Source: a virus
Strand: one strand, 5' to 3'
Virus record (IMG/VR): IMGVR_UViG_3300047457_000194
Location: 1-53,261 of that record
Length of the DNA: 53,261 nt
Below the pieces are notes generated by a model. It searched no databases. It saw only the letters and a list, made by a program, of their open reading frames with translations, and had not been told where the DNA came from. A program made the position numbers and the translations under genes. This document shows positions 8,891 through 16,739 of this stretch, piece by piece; the stretch's first letter is position 1, and every line of letters begins with the position of its first letter.

Positions 8891-9286
8891 ATGGGGAACA
8901 TCACTATCCAAGGAGACTACACCGGGTCTGGTGGCGGTGGTGGAACTGGTGGGATCTCTGTAGACTATACGCTGATAGCCGGGGCGAATACTGTCACCCC
9001 GGATTCCGCCGATGGGTACTCGGAGATCACTCTGGACAGGGCGATGACGACAATCGCCGCGCCAACGTATCAAGGCAGTGGCACGCTCCAGACGGGTCAG
9101 ATATTCAGCCTGAAGCTAAAGCACACGCTGGATGGATCTGATGTCACATGGAACGCGGCCTACACTGGCGCTTCTTCTTTCCCTCCGTCTGGCGTCAACG
9201 GTCAGTACAATGTCTACACGTTTATCTGTAGATCATCTTCTGTCGTGGAGCTGATGGCTGTCCCCTTGATCGGGGTCACGAACTAA
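8891..9286 (+). CDS. Small beta-rich protein with glycine linker
   Basis: A 131-residue protein. A short N-terminal strand is followed by a glycine linker (residues 10-20) and then an all-beta domain (YSEITLDRAMTTIAAP, IFSLKLKHTLDGSDVTWNAAY). The Gly linker after an anchoring segment is typical of fibre or spike accessory proteins. It begins three bases after the previous stop, so it is in the same operon. Confidence 0.6.
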   Translation: MGNITIQGDYTGSGGGGGTGGISVDYTLIAGANTVTPDSADGYSEITLDRAMTTIAAPTYQGSGTLQTGQIFSLKLKHTLDGSDVTWNAAYTGASSFPPSGVNGQYNVYTFICRSSSVVELMAVPLIGVTN

Positions 9287-9307
9287 ACCTACCAGGAAGG
9301 TATTTTC

Positions 9308-10687
9308 ATGCGGTCTATCCGTACTGTTGTCTCTGCCCTCATCGTCTTGGGGGCCTCGCTGTTCTCGCAACAGAGCAGCAATATCTTTCAGGCTATCCCC
9401 AATACGGCGGATACCTCGACGGGTGAAGTCCGGTTCCTTGAGAAGCGGTCCAACGGGACCAACTACTTCAGCTTCAAGGCTCCCACCTCTATGAGTGGGA
9501 ATATCCTCGTCACTCCCTTCCTCTCCCTCCCGGCCTCGACCGAGTGCGTGACTCTGTCTGCGTCTGGTCAATTGTCTACTTCCGGGTGTGGGTTGACCTA
9601 CACGCCCACAAGAACGAGCGATACGGTGCTAACGCTTCCGGCAATTGCGGCAGATCAACTGGGCGTAGCTTCATACAACTGCGGGGCCATTTCTGCGGGG
9701 GCAACATTCACCGTTTCCTCGGGAACCGGAACTCTGTGGATCGCCCTTGCGAATGACTGCACGGTTGTCGTTCGCCACAACGTGACGGGAACTTGCTCTG
9801 CTGGATGCACCGCTGTATCCGGCGCTTCTGGGTTCGATCCGGCTGATCTGCCCTTGCATCAGTGGACTGTTACGACAGCCGTTCTGGCCGCAAATGGAAC
9901 GGCAAAACTGACTGCGTATCGGTCGCAGGGAATCGCGGCTGGGTCTGGGGTTTCGTTCTCTACGTCATCCGGGGTAACAACGATCTCGGCCTCTCCAGCG
10001 TTCAATCCTATCGACACCACGGCCTCGTATCTCCGCGATGAGTTCCCTCCCGGCACTTCATACGACGGAACGACGAGTATCGTTGGGCAACTGCGCTGGG
10101 TGCGGTCCACGAACCCGACAGTTGCGCCGAATGTCACGAATCTCGATGCGAACCACCCCGGCATCATACGGGTGACGAACCAAGCTGCCAGTGCTTCGTC
10201 GATTGACTTGGCGCAAGGACAGGCGTTTTCATCGAGCCTGTCTGCTTATAGCGGATGGGAGGCGCGGTATATTTTCCGTCCCAATTCCGCTACCGTAGTG
10301 CATCGAATTGGGTTCTGGAACGCCTTCGCCACGAATCCAACGGATTACGTTGGGCTTTACTACGACAGCGCGTCTCACACTAATTGGCAAGCAGTGATGC
10401 GAGCTGCAAGCGGATCAACGCTAACGTCCGATACGGGCGTGGCTTATTCCACCTCCAACTGGTTCACTCTCCGTATCCGGTCTGAGGTTACCGGTACGAT
10501 TCGTATATCCATCGCCACAAACGGTGGCGCGTTCTCGACGGAGAAGACGGTTTGTGCGAGTGGGTGCGACATCAGCGGGACGATGCCAACGACCAACATG
10601 TCGCCGTTTTTCTATATCTACACAGCAGCCGGTACCGCCAACATGGACATCGACTTCTTTGGTTGGAAGAGTACGGTGACCCGATGA
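9308..10687 (+). CDS. Fibre-like protein with N-terminal signal peptide
   Basis: A 459-residue protein that begins with a basic n-region and hydrophobic core (MRSIRTVVSALIVLGASLFS) like a Sec signal peptide, unusual for a virion fibre. The next part (NYFSFKAPTSMSGNILVTPFLSLP) is the 'F.AP......T.TLP' repeat of phage tail fibres. From about residue 255 the sequence resembles a concanavalin/LamG-like jelly roll (GWEARYIFRPNS, WFTLRIRSEVTGTIRISI, IDFFGWKST). Several Cys pairs suit an extracytoplasmic protein. Likely a cell-surface or receptor-binding protein; whether it is exported or in the virion is open. Confidence 0.65.
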   Translation: MRSIRTVVSALIVLGASLFSQQSSNIFQAIPNTADTSTGEVRFLEKRSNGTNYFSFKAPTSMSGNILVTPFLSLPASTECVTLSASGQLSTSGCGLTYTPTRTSDTVLTLPAIAADQLGVASYNCGAISAGATFTVSSGTGTLWIALANDCTVVVRHNVTGTCSAGCTAVSGASGFDPADLPLHQWTVTTAVLAANGTAKLTAYRSQGIAAGSGVSFSTSSGVTTISASPAFNPIDTTASYLRDEFPPGTSYDGTTSIVGQLRWVRSTNPTVAPNVTNLDANHPGIIRVTNQAASASSIDLAQGQAFSSSLSAYSGWEARYIFRPNSATVVHRIGFWNAFATNPTDYVGLYYDSASHTNWQAVMRAASGSTLTSDTGVAYSTSNWFTLRIRSEVTGTIRISIATNGGAFSTEKTVCASGCDISGTMPTTNMSPFFYIYTAAGTANMDIDFFGWKSTVTR

Positions 10688-13041
10688 AAGTCCTGATCCT
10701 TTCCCTTATCTCCATTCTTCCGGTGGCGGCGCAAATCACCGCATCACCTTCTTCTGTAAAGGTCACCATGCGGCGCATGGGTGCCTTCCCGATGCAGGCT
10801 TCGAGGCCTCCTGCGCCTGTCCAAATCACGATCTCAGGCACCGGATCGTGGAACATGTCGCGCAGCGGATCGCTTTCTACGGCATGTGGCGCGGCCTACG
10901 GATACTGCTTTAACGCCGTCAACTCGGTAGGGACACTGTGCAACGGGGCGCTTCCGACCGGATCTGGTGCTGGAACAACATGGCTCTGCTTTAACGGCCT
11001 GGTAACGAGCAACCTAGCTGTCGGCACTCACACTGGCACGCTCACTATTGGATCGACCAATATAGCGATCACACTTGTTGTCGAGGAGCAAAACGCCTAT
11101 AACGCATGGGGTGGGTTGTTGGGTTACCCTGTCGGATGCTCCAACTCAAACGCCTCCCAGTACGATACGGTTGATACCTGCACGATCACTGACGAGAGGC
11201 CGACTTCAACGGCATTCTCTATTCCGGCGCAGGGAGGGAGCTATGTCGATCCTCAGTTTGGAAGCACCGTAACGCGCATTACTGCCTCAGGACAGAATAT
11301 TCAATACGGAGCCCTATCGGCGTTCAGTGCCACTGGAAAGTATATTATGACCAGTGATCTATCTGGGAACGTCGATATCTACAACCGTGCGACGGCCACA
11401 GAGGCGTATGCAAATGTTCCTTCTGTGAACATAAACTTCGCTGCGTGGGATCCGTATGATGATGAAAAGCTGTGGTTTATGGATGGGGCGTCGATCAAAT
11501 ATCGAGTCCTAAGCACCAGCACGACAACCACTGCCGCGACGTATGCCTACAACCTGACCATGGGCGGGACGGTGGACATCACTGATGACGGATGGTGGGC
11601 GTTTCGCAACTCTGCAACGAACGCTGGCGATATTTGCGCGGTAAATCTTAACGGCCTGACTACGGGCAACCAGTCGTCGAAGACATTTTGCGCGTCCATG
11701 TCCAGCTTGAGCTTGACGGATATTGATTTCACGCAAATCACTCAAGTGGACAGCGAATCCAATAAGCGATATGTAATTGCCGTTGCTGCCCCGAGCGCGC
11801 AGGTTTGGAGCGTTGGGAGTAGTGGGCTCGTGTACGAGTACCCAATTCCGAGCGGTAACGGAGGAGACGTGACCGTAGAGCCGCACAGCGATGTGGGTCA
11901 GGATGAGATGGGTAGGCAGGTTTTTTGGTGGAACTGGTACGATCCGTACGGAAATCGCTACTACCTTGGCGCGATTCAGTTGAACAAGGGCGCTGAGATG
12001 ACGCGACCCGTAGAGGCTGGCGGTGGGTTGAGGATCTTGGCACTTGACAATCCCGCCGACTTCACTACTGATGCTCATTTTGGATGCACTTGGCGAGGCG
12101 TCTGCACCTACACTCCATACGGAAACTCAGGCGGGATCACGGCAAAACAAATTCAGTCCATCACTGCCGCCAATCCTTGCCAGATAAACTCAACGAGCCA
12201 CGGCTACTCGTCGTCAGATTCTGTCCAGATCGGTGGAGCGGCTGGAACAGGTGTGTCCGCGATGAACGCGATTCACACTGTCACTGTGGTCAGCGCCAAT
12301 GCCTACACCATTCCAGTGGATTGTTCATCCGGGTGGACGTATACTGCCAACTCCGCTCACTCGGCCTTGTCGGCTGCATCAGCCAGCAAACCGTTCCGCC
12401 AAGAGATAATGATCTCCAGGGTTGGGCAGTGGGTTCGTCGGCTTGCGATTCATCGTTCGAAGATTTACAGTGGCGGATCTCTCGTTGGATACTATGCCAC
12501 CCCACGAGCCTCGGTCTCTCGGGATGGAGCGTATATGGCCTACGCCTCGAACATGGGCGTCCCTGAGCAGGCCAGTGTGTATGTGGTTGCAACTGGTATA
12601 ACTACGGCTCAACGGCTGGCTGTCTCGACCACTCCAGCTGACACCAGCGTAGTTTTTAACTACACAATGCCTTCCAGCAACCAATTATCGGCAACAATAG
12701 TTATCTCCACAAGTCCGATGCTTGCCACTCCTGTTGTCAATGCCTCAGATGGACTGACGACGGTATCCAGGCAGTACGTTGCCTCTGGCCTTTCGGCTGA
12801 TACGGTTTACTATTTCCGAATTTCAACTACCGGGTACTCTAATACGGGATCGTTTCGCACTGCTCCGACGTTGACCGGGACTTCGATTCTCAGTTTAGTT
12901 CTCGGTGGAGGTGGGTCTATTCAGTACGGACCCACATCAGCACTCGGCAATTCCGGCGCAAGTCCGCTGACGTTGACCGTAAGCAAGGGCTTGTACTACT
13001 ACAATAACGGTGGTGGAGTGCAGGCGATTGTAGTTCGCTAA
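10684..13041 (+). CDS. Large exported-looking Ig/propeller protein
   Basis: A 785-residue protein whose ATG overlaps the previous stop (ATGA). It has a clear signal peptide (MKVLILSLISILPVAAQ), a BACON/Ig-like domain (about 20-115, ITASPSSVKVT), a region of propeller-like strands (about 150-430, FSATGKYIMTSD, DITDDGWWAFRN), an insert like the FCCH-type module of phage fibres (about 490-560, ANPCQINSTSHGYSSSDSVQI), a fibronectin III-like domain (about 640-740) and a glycine-rich end. The Ig plus propeller layout is like host secreted proteins, while the insert is phage-like. Possible roles are adhesion, surface masking or superinfection control; none is proven. Confidence 0.6.
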   Translation: MKVLILSLISILPVAAQITASPSSVKVTMRRMGAFPMQASRPPAPVQITISGTGSWNMSRSGSLSTACGAAYGYCFNAVNSVGTLCNGALPTGSGAGTTWLCFNGLVTSNLAVGTHTGTLTIGSTNIAITLVVEEQNAYNAWGGLLGYPVGCSNSNASQYDTVDTCTITDERPTSTAFSIPAQGGSYVDPQFGSTVTRITASGQNIQYGALSAFSATGKYIMTSDLSGNVDIYNRATATEAYANVPSVNINFAAWDPYDDEKLWFMDGASIKYRVLSTSTTTTAATYAYNLTMGGTVDITDDGWWAFRNSATNAGDICAVNLNGLTTGNQSSKTFCASMSSLSLTDIDFTQITQVDSESNKRYVIAVAAPSAQVWSVGSSGLVYEYPIPSGNGGDVTVEPHSDVGQDEMGRQVFWWNWYDPYGNRYYLGAIQLNKGAEMTRPVEAGGGLRILALDNPADFTTDAHFGCTWRGVCTYTPYGNSGGITAKQIQSITAANPCQINSTSHGYSSSDSVQIGGAAGTGVSAMNAIHTVTVVSANAYTIPVDCSSGWTYTANSAHSALSAASASKPFRQEIMISRVGQWVRRLAIHRSKIYSGGSLVGYYATPRASVSRDGAYMAYASNMGVPEQASVYVVATGITTAQRLAVSTTPADTSVVFNYTMPSSNQLSATIVISTSPMLATPVVNASDGLTTVSRQYVASGLSADTVYYFRISTTGYSNTGSFRTAPTLTGTSILSLVLGGGGSIQYGPTSALGNSGASPLTLTVSKGLYYYNNGGGVQAIVVR

Positions 13042-13068
13042 GGGGCATAACCATATAGGGAGATTTCA

Positions 13069-13320
13069 GTGGGTACTTTGAACATCGATAGACCGGAAAG
13101 CCTTACGACCCAGCAGAAGCTGGATATCCGAGAGATGCAGATCGAGATGATGAACATCACCATCGAGCAGGAGCGGGTGGTCAAGATCTTCGATGAACTC
13201 AAGAAGAAGCAGGAGGAGATCCGCTCTCGGATGGAGTCGTATAGCGCCAAGCTTGGGACAGAAGAGCAGCTTTCCGTCTGGCATCTTGACGACAAGTTGG
13301 AGTGGGCCGAGAGGAGCTAG
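13069..13320 (+). CDS. Small coiled-coil protein
   Basis: An 83-residue, highly charged helical protein with a GTG start preceded by AGGGAG. Heptad-like stretches (LTTQQKLDIREMQIEMMNITIEQERVVKIFDELKKKQEE, described here only as residues 14-50) predict one long coiled coil. The C-terminus ends WHLDDKLEWAERS. It may be a fibre chaperone or a trimerisation helper given its place between fibre genes, but no family is recognised. Confidence 0.55.
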   Translation: MGTLNIDRPESLTTQQKLDIREMQIEMMNITIEQERVVKIFDELKKKQEEIRSRMESYSAKLGTEEQLSVWHLDDKLEWAERS

Positions 13321-13326
13321 CGACAC

Positions 13327-14019
13327 ATGAAGCCTCTGGAGACAATTGGCGCAATACCTGTAGTATGCTCCCCGCATACATACACGGAGTATAGTGGATT
13401 CACTTACAATGCTTCTACGCAGACACTGTCTGTCGTCAATGTCTCTTCTACTGCTGTCTCGTTTACCTCATTTGCTGGCGCTAATCACGATCACCAGTCC
13501 GTGAATGGCGGCGGTGTTTTGAATGCTGCGGCAATCGGATCTGGCACGATTGCTACGGCAAGACTTGGGAGCGGGTCCGCAAGTGCTGCTACATTCCTTC
13601 GCGGGGATCAGACGTGGGCCACGCCTCCGGGTGGATCTTCCGCGAATGTTGGAACGACTACTGTGAATTTCGGATCGTTCCCTGGGTGTTCGGATACTTC
13701 CGTTTCTGTTACTGGTCAGGCTGGGATTCTCGCTGGCTCAGTGGTCAACGCATGGATCTACCCGTCCAGCACAGCAGATCACACGGCAGATGAGCATATC
13801 GTGGAGACGATTCAGGTCTACGCTGGGAATATTGTTGCCGGGGTTGGGTTCACAATCTACGCCAGGAATACTTCCCAGCTAAACGAACCGCTTTCTTCCG
13901 GGGGTGTCACGGGGTTTCGCCCAGCGGCTGGTACTGTGTATGGAGAGCCGAACGCCTCGGTTGGCGGGAAAGGCACCAGGATCTACGGGTCCTGGAGCGT
14001 TGCTTGGCAATGGTCGTAG
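13327..14019 (+). CDS. Tail fibre protein
   Basis: A 230-residue protein with the hallmark fibre sequence HDHQSVNGGGVLNAAAIGSG (residues 55-75), then GSASAATFLRGDQTWATPP, a combination found where fibre shafts join head-binding domains. The C-terminal 130 residues form a beta-rich tip domain ending GSWSVAWQWS. Probably a short trimeric fibre or side spike that contacts the host surface. Confidence 0.7.
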   Translation: MKPLETIGAIPVVCSPHTYTEYSGFTYNASTQTLSVVNVSSTAVSFTSFAGANHDHQSVNGGGVLNAAAIGSGTIATARLGSGSASAATFLRGDQTWATPPGGSSANVGTTTVNFGSFPGCSDTSVSVTGQAGILAGSVVNAWIYPSSTADHTADEHIVETIQVYAGNIVAGVGFTIYARNTSQLNEPLSSGGVTGFRPAAGTVYGEPNASVGGKGTRIYGSWSVAWQWS

Positions 14020-14039
14020 TGGAATAGGATGATACTGTA

Positions 14040-14696
14040 ATGGCTATTCAGATTCAGGGCAACAGCGGAACTGTCATGGAGGTCAGTGGAACTGGCTTCA
14101 GAGCGATCCGCATGGAGAAGAGGCCGCTTGAGTATGGCGTTCTTGGGTCGTACTCGCTTTCGATGCTGTCCGGTACAATCGGCGCTGGCCTAGCTGCCAA
14201 CGCAGAGATCTTTCAATTCAGATGGACGGACTCCACTCGGCTTTGCGCTGTACACGAGGTGATCATCGATGGCCTTGGCGGGTCAGCGACTGCATTCGCC
14301 GCTGGATTTGCGAAGGTTGATTGCCTGATCGCTAGATCTTTTAACGCGGCTGGCACTGGTGGGGCAACGGCCACGCTTACTGGCAACAACCAGAAGCTCA
14401 GAACCGCTATGGGAAGCACTCTTCTCGGTGAAGCCCGATGTGCATCTACCGCTGCTCTTGGGGCAGGCACGAAGACGCTAGACTCTCAGGCTATCGGCCA
14501 GTATGCGTTTAGCGTTGGCACGACCGCAAGCGTTCAGTACATAAATCAGCTTGCCCTTTTCTCTGACGATACGTTCGGTGACCATCCGATAATCCTCACT
14601 CAAAACGAAGGGTTTGTTGTTCGCGCAACTGTTCCCGCCACCGGAACATGGCAGTTTGGAGTCACTGTTCGTTGGACTGAGGTTGCCTCGTACTAG
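14040..14696 (+). CDS. Conserved structural protein of the fibre region
   Basis: A 218-residue beta-rich protein (MAIQIQGNSGTVMEVSGTGFRA start). The middle contains SARSF-like and KLRTAMGSTLLGEARCAS segments and the end reads TGTWQFGVTVRWTEVASY. Similar sequences are common in fibre regions of uncultured phages, and the 'GF.A.R....P' start is typical. I infer a receptor-binding or base structure role without firm family assignment. Confidence 0.6.
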   Translation: MAIQIQGNSGTVMEVSGTGFRAIRMEKRPLEYGVLGSYSLSMLSGTIGAGLAANAEIFQFRWTDSTRLCAVHEVIIDGLGGSATAFAAGFAKVDCLIARSFNAAGTGGATATLTGNNQKLRTAMGSTLLGEARCASTAALGAGTKTLDSQAIGQYAFSVGTTASVQYINQLALFSDDTFGDHPIILTQNEGFVVRATVPATGTWQFGVTVRWTEVASY

Positions 14697-14789
14697 CCGA
14701 TCTGCGTCCTAACGGTGCGCCGATTAAAGTCCTGTGTTTGTGGATTGGCTAAAGGGCATATCATTTGTTTAGGAGCCAGGAGAATCTGA

Positions 14790-15128
14790 ATGCAGAAGTT
14801 CAAACGCACATCCGGCGGTGGGATTGAGTATCGAGGGCATACCTTCCCTGGCTTCAACAAGCCGATCAAGTCCAGCAAGCCCGAGAAGAAGAAGATGGTA
14901 CTTGCCAAAGAAGGTGATCAGGTAAAGCTGGTTCACTTTGGTGACGCATCGATGGGCCACAACTACAGTGCTGCGGCGCGAAAGAGCTACATGGCTCGTA
15001 GTGCTGGCATCAAGGGCAAGGACTCTAAGCTCTCTGCGAACTACTGGTCTAGAAAGGTTCTGTGGGCTGGGCCTGCTGGCAGCAAGAAGGCTCCCCCGGC
15101 TTCGCAGAAAAAGAAGCTATATGAATAG
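14790..15128 (+). CDS. Small basic conserved phage protein
   Basis: A 112-residue Lys-rich protein with a GAGCCAGGAGAATCTGA leader. The core VHFGDASMGHNYSAAARKSY followed by AR, D..S..YWSRKVLW matches a family often seen in virion clusters of diverse phages, without known function. The positive charge suggests DNA contact or internal location. A 93-bp gap before it holds no gene that I can see. Confidence 0.65.
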   Translation: MQKFKRTSGGGIEYRGHTFPGFNKPIKSSKPEKKKMVLAKEGDQVKLVHFGDASMGHNYSAAARKSYMARSAGIKGKDSKLSANYWSRKVLWAGPAGSKKAPPASQKKKLYE

Positions 15129-15390
15129 TGATCTGACTTGCAAAAAGCTGACCGCTGCCGGGTACGTCTTTGAAGGCCCTGGCCGAGTGGTTACGATCTT
15201 CGCGCATTCGGCTTTGGCTGGATCCTTTCAGCTTCGAGATGGTGGTCCTTCCGGTGAGATCTTGATAGACATATCGTTTCCGAACAACGCAACAACGCCC
15301 ATCTTGCTGGGTGGAAACGGTGTTCGATTTGATACGAGCATCTACCTTACGGCTACCGCTATCGACGCAATCACAGTGTGCTGGGGGTAA
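15121..15390 (+). CDS. Small beta-rich hypothetical protein
   Basis: An 89-residue protein whose ATG at 15121 lies inside the end of the previous gene (ATGAATAG), so translation is coupled. The sequence (YVFEGPGRVVTIFAHSALAG, then GEILIDISFPNNATTPILLG) looks like a small jelly-roll or barrel, similar to head-decoration or accessory proteins. A longer reading from upstream in this frame would overlap the previous gene entirely and is not likely. Confidence 0.55.
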   Translation: MNSDLTCKKLTAAGYVFEGPGRVVTIFAHSALAGSFQLRDGGPSGEILIDISFPNNATTPILLGGNGVRFDTSIYLTATAIDAITVCWG

Positions 15391-15392
15391 TC

Positions 15393-15557
15393 ATGAAGGG
15401 CCAAATGAAGATGTCGGCGCAGCAGCAAGGCAAGGTTGGCAAGGTCATGCACGAGTTCAAGGCCGGGAAGCTCAAGTCTTCCTCCGGTCAGAAGGTCACG
15501 AACCCGAAGCAGGGCATTGCTATCGCACTGTCGGAAGCTCGGAGGGTTGAGAAATGA
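15393..15557 (+). CDS. DUF6496-like small protein
   Basis: A 54-residue basic protein starting two bases after the previous stop. The sequence KVGKVMHEFKAGKLKSSSG followed by KVTNPKQGIAIALSEARR is the signature of the DUF6496 family of small phage and bacterial proteins of unknown role. Its length matches the family. The stop overlaps the next start (ATGA). Confidence 0.7.
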   Translation: MKGQMKMSAQQQGKVGKVMHEFKAGKLKSSSGQKVTNPKQGIAIALSEARRVEK

Positions 15558-15718
15558 TCGGTCGATTCAGCATGGGGAAGCAGGTCGGCACCCCTTCGAT
15601 GTCGAGAAAGACGGGCAAGTCCGCTAAAGCACAGTTCGGTACTGGCGCGTATTCCAAGCCTACTGTCGCTCGGAAGTTCTCCAAGCTCCAGGCACCGAAG
15701 GTGAAGAAGGGCTTCTAG
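15554..15718 (+). CDS. Small basic hypothetical protein
   Basis: A 54-residue Lys/Ser-rich protein beginning in an ATGA overlap with the DUF6496-like gene. It has no clear domain (MIGRFSMGKQVGTPSMSRKT start, KVKKGF end) and is likely disordered. Tight spacing on both sides argues that it is a true gene; function unknown. Confidence 0.5.
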   Translation: MIGRFSMGKQVGTPSMSRKTGKSAKAQFGTGAYSKPTVARKFSKLQAPKVKKGF

Positions 15719-15729
15719 AGGTTCAGATA

Positions 15730-16422
15730 ATGTCTACTTCAGGAACTGCGAACTGGAACATCAACATCCTCGACATCATCGAGGAGGCGTATGAGCGTGT
15801 GGGTATCGAGGTCAAGGGTGGCTACGAGATCCGAACGGCGCGGCGCAGTCTCAATCTTCTCTCTATGGAGTGGGCGAATCGCGGACTGAATCTGTGGTGC
15901 GTGGAGCAGGAGACCCTGCCTCTGGTCGCCGGGACCGCCACCTACGCTCTGCCATCTGACACCATCGATGTACTTGAAGGCGTTGTTCGCACATACGCTG
16001 GGCAGACGAATCAGCAGACGGACATCGCCATCACGCGCATCTCCTTCGTTACCTACAACACCCTGCCCAACAAGCTCGTTCGCGGCACGCCGATTCAGTA
16101 CTACGTTGCTCGTGATCGGGACAACCCCGAGATCACCTTCTGGCAGGTGCCTGACGATACGCTCTCGCGCCAGTTCGTGTACTATCGCTTGCGCCGTCAA
16201 CAGGATGTAGGCACGAATGCGAACAACAATATGGATGTTCCCTTCCGCTTTGTACCGGCGCTGATCTCCGGTTTGGCGTATCAGCTAGCGTGCAAGCGCC
16301 CTGAGGCCTTCGCTCGGATCCCCGATCTGAAGGCGCTGTACGAAGAGGACTTTCAACGCGCCGCAGATGAAGATCGTCAGCGGTCTGCTGTCATGCTCGT
16401 TCCTGGGGGATACGGCTGGTAA
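15730..16422 (+). CDS. Head-to-tail connector (tail tubular A / gp4-like)
   Basis: A 230-residue protein with the pattern ILDIIEEAYERVGIE, RTARRSLNLLSMEWANRGLN, YALPSDTIDVLE, PFRFVPALISGLAYQLA and RAADEDRQRS, shared by connector proteins that sit below the portal in T7- and P22-like phages. It is predominantly helical at the ends with a beta-rich middle, as expected for this fold. It probably forms a dodecameric ring. A second adaptor gene follows at 18037. Confidence 0.8.
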   Translation: MSTSGTANWNINILDIIEEAYERVGIEVKGGYEIRTARRSLNLLSMEWANRGLNLWCVEQETLPLVAGTATYALPSDTIDVLEGVVRTYAGQTNQQTDIAITRISFVTYNTLPNKLVRGTPIQYYVARDRDNPEITFWQVPDDTLSRQFVYYRLRRQQDVGTNANNNMDVPFRFVPALISGLAYQLACKRPEAFARIPDLKALYEEDFQRAADEDRQRSAVMLVPGGYGW

Positions 16423-16730
16423 TGTACGCTTCCGGTAAGCACGCAATTGCGATGTGTGATATCTGCGCTAGGCAGGTAAAGTACACGTCTCTAAAGAAGT
16501 ACATATACAACCAGAGATGGAATGGCCTTCTTGTGTGTGAAGAGTGTTTCGACGTAGACAACCCGCAGCTTCAGATCGGCCATTACGTCAGAGGGGAGTC
16601 TATCGCCCTCTATGACCCCAGGACAGCGTCTCCCCAGAACCCTCCGACTCGCGAGTATTTTGGTTGGAACCCTGTTCTACCAAACAAGATCTACGTTACC
16701 CTTGGTCGGGTTACAATCGCTATCAGTTAA
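16422..16730 (+). CDS. Small zinc-ribbon-like structural protein
   Basis: A 102-residue protein starting in the previous stop (TAATG). It has two Cys pairs (CDIC, CEEC) spaced like a zinc knuckle and a C-terminal segment LPNKIYVTLGRVTIAIS closely matching the end of the protein at 23240-23539. Both genes directly precede a long glycine-motif protein. Function unknown; a virion assembly role is inferred. Confidence 0.55.
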   Translation: MYASGKHAIAMCDICARQVKYTSLKKYIYNQRWNGLLVCEECFDVDNPQLQIGHYVRGESIALYDPRTASPQNPPTREYFGWNPVLPNKIYVTLGRVTIAIS

Positions 16731-16739
16731 GGAAATCAC

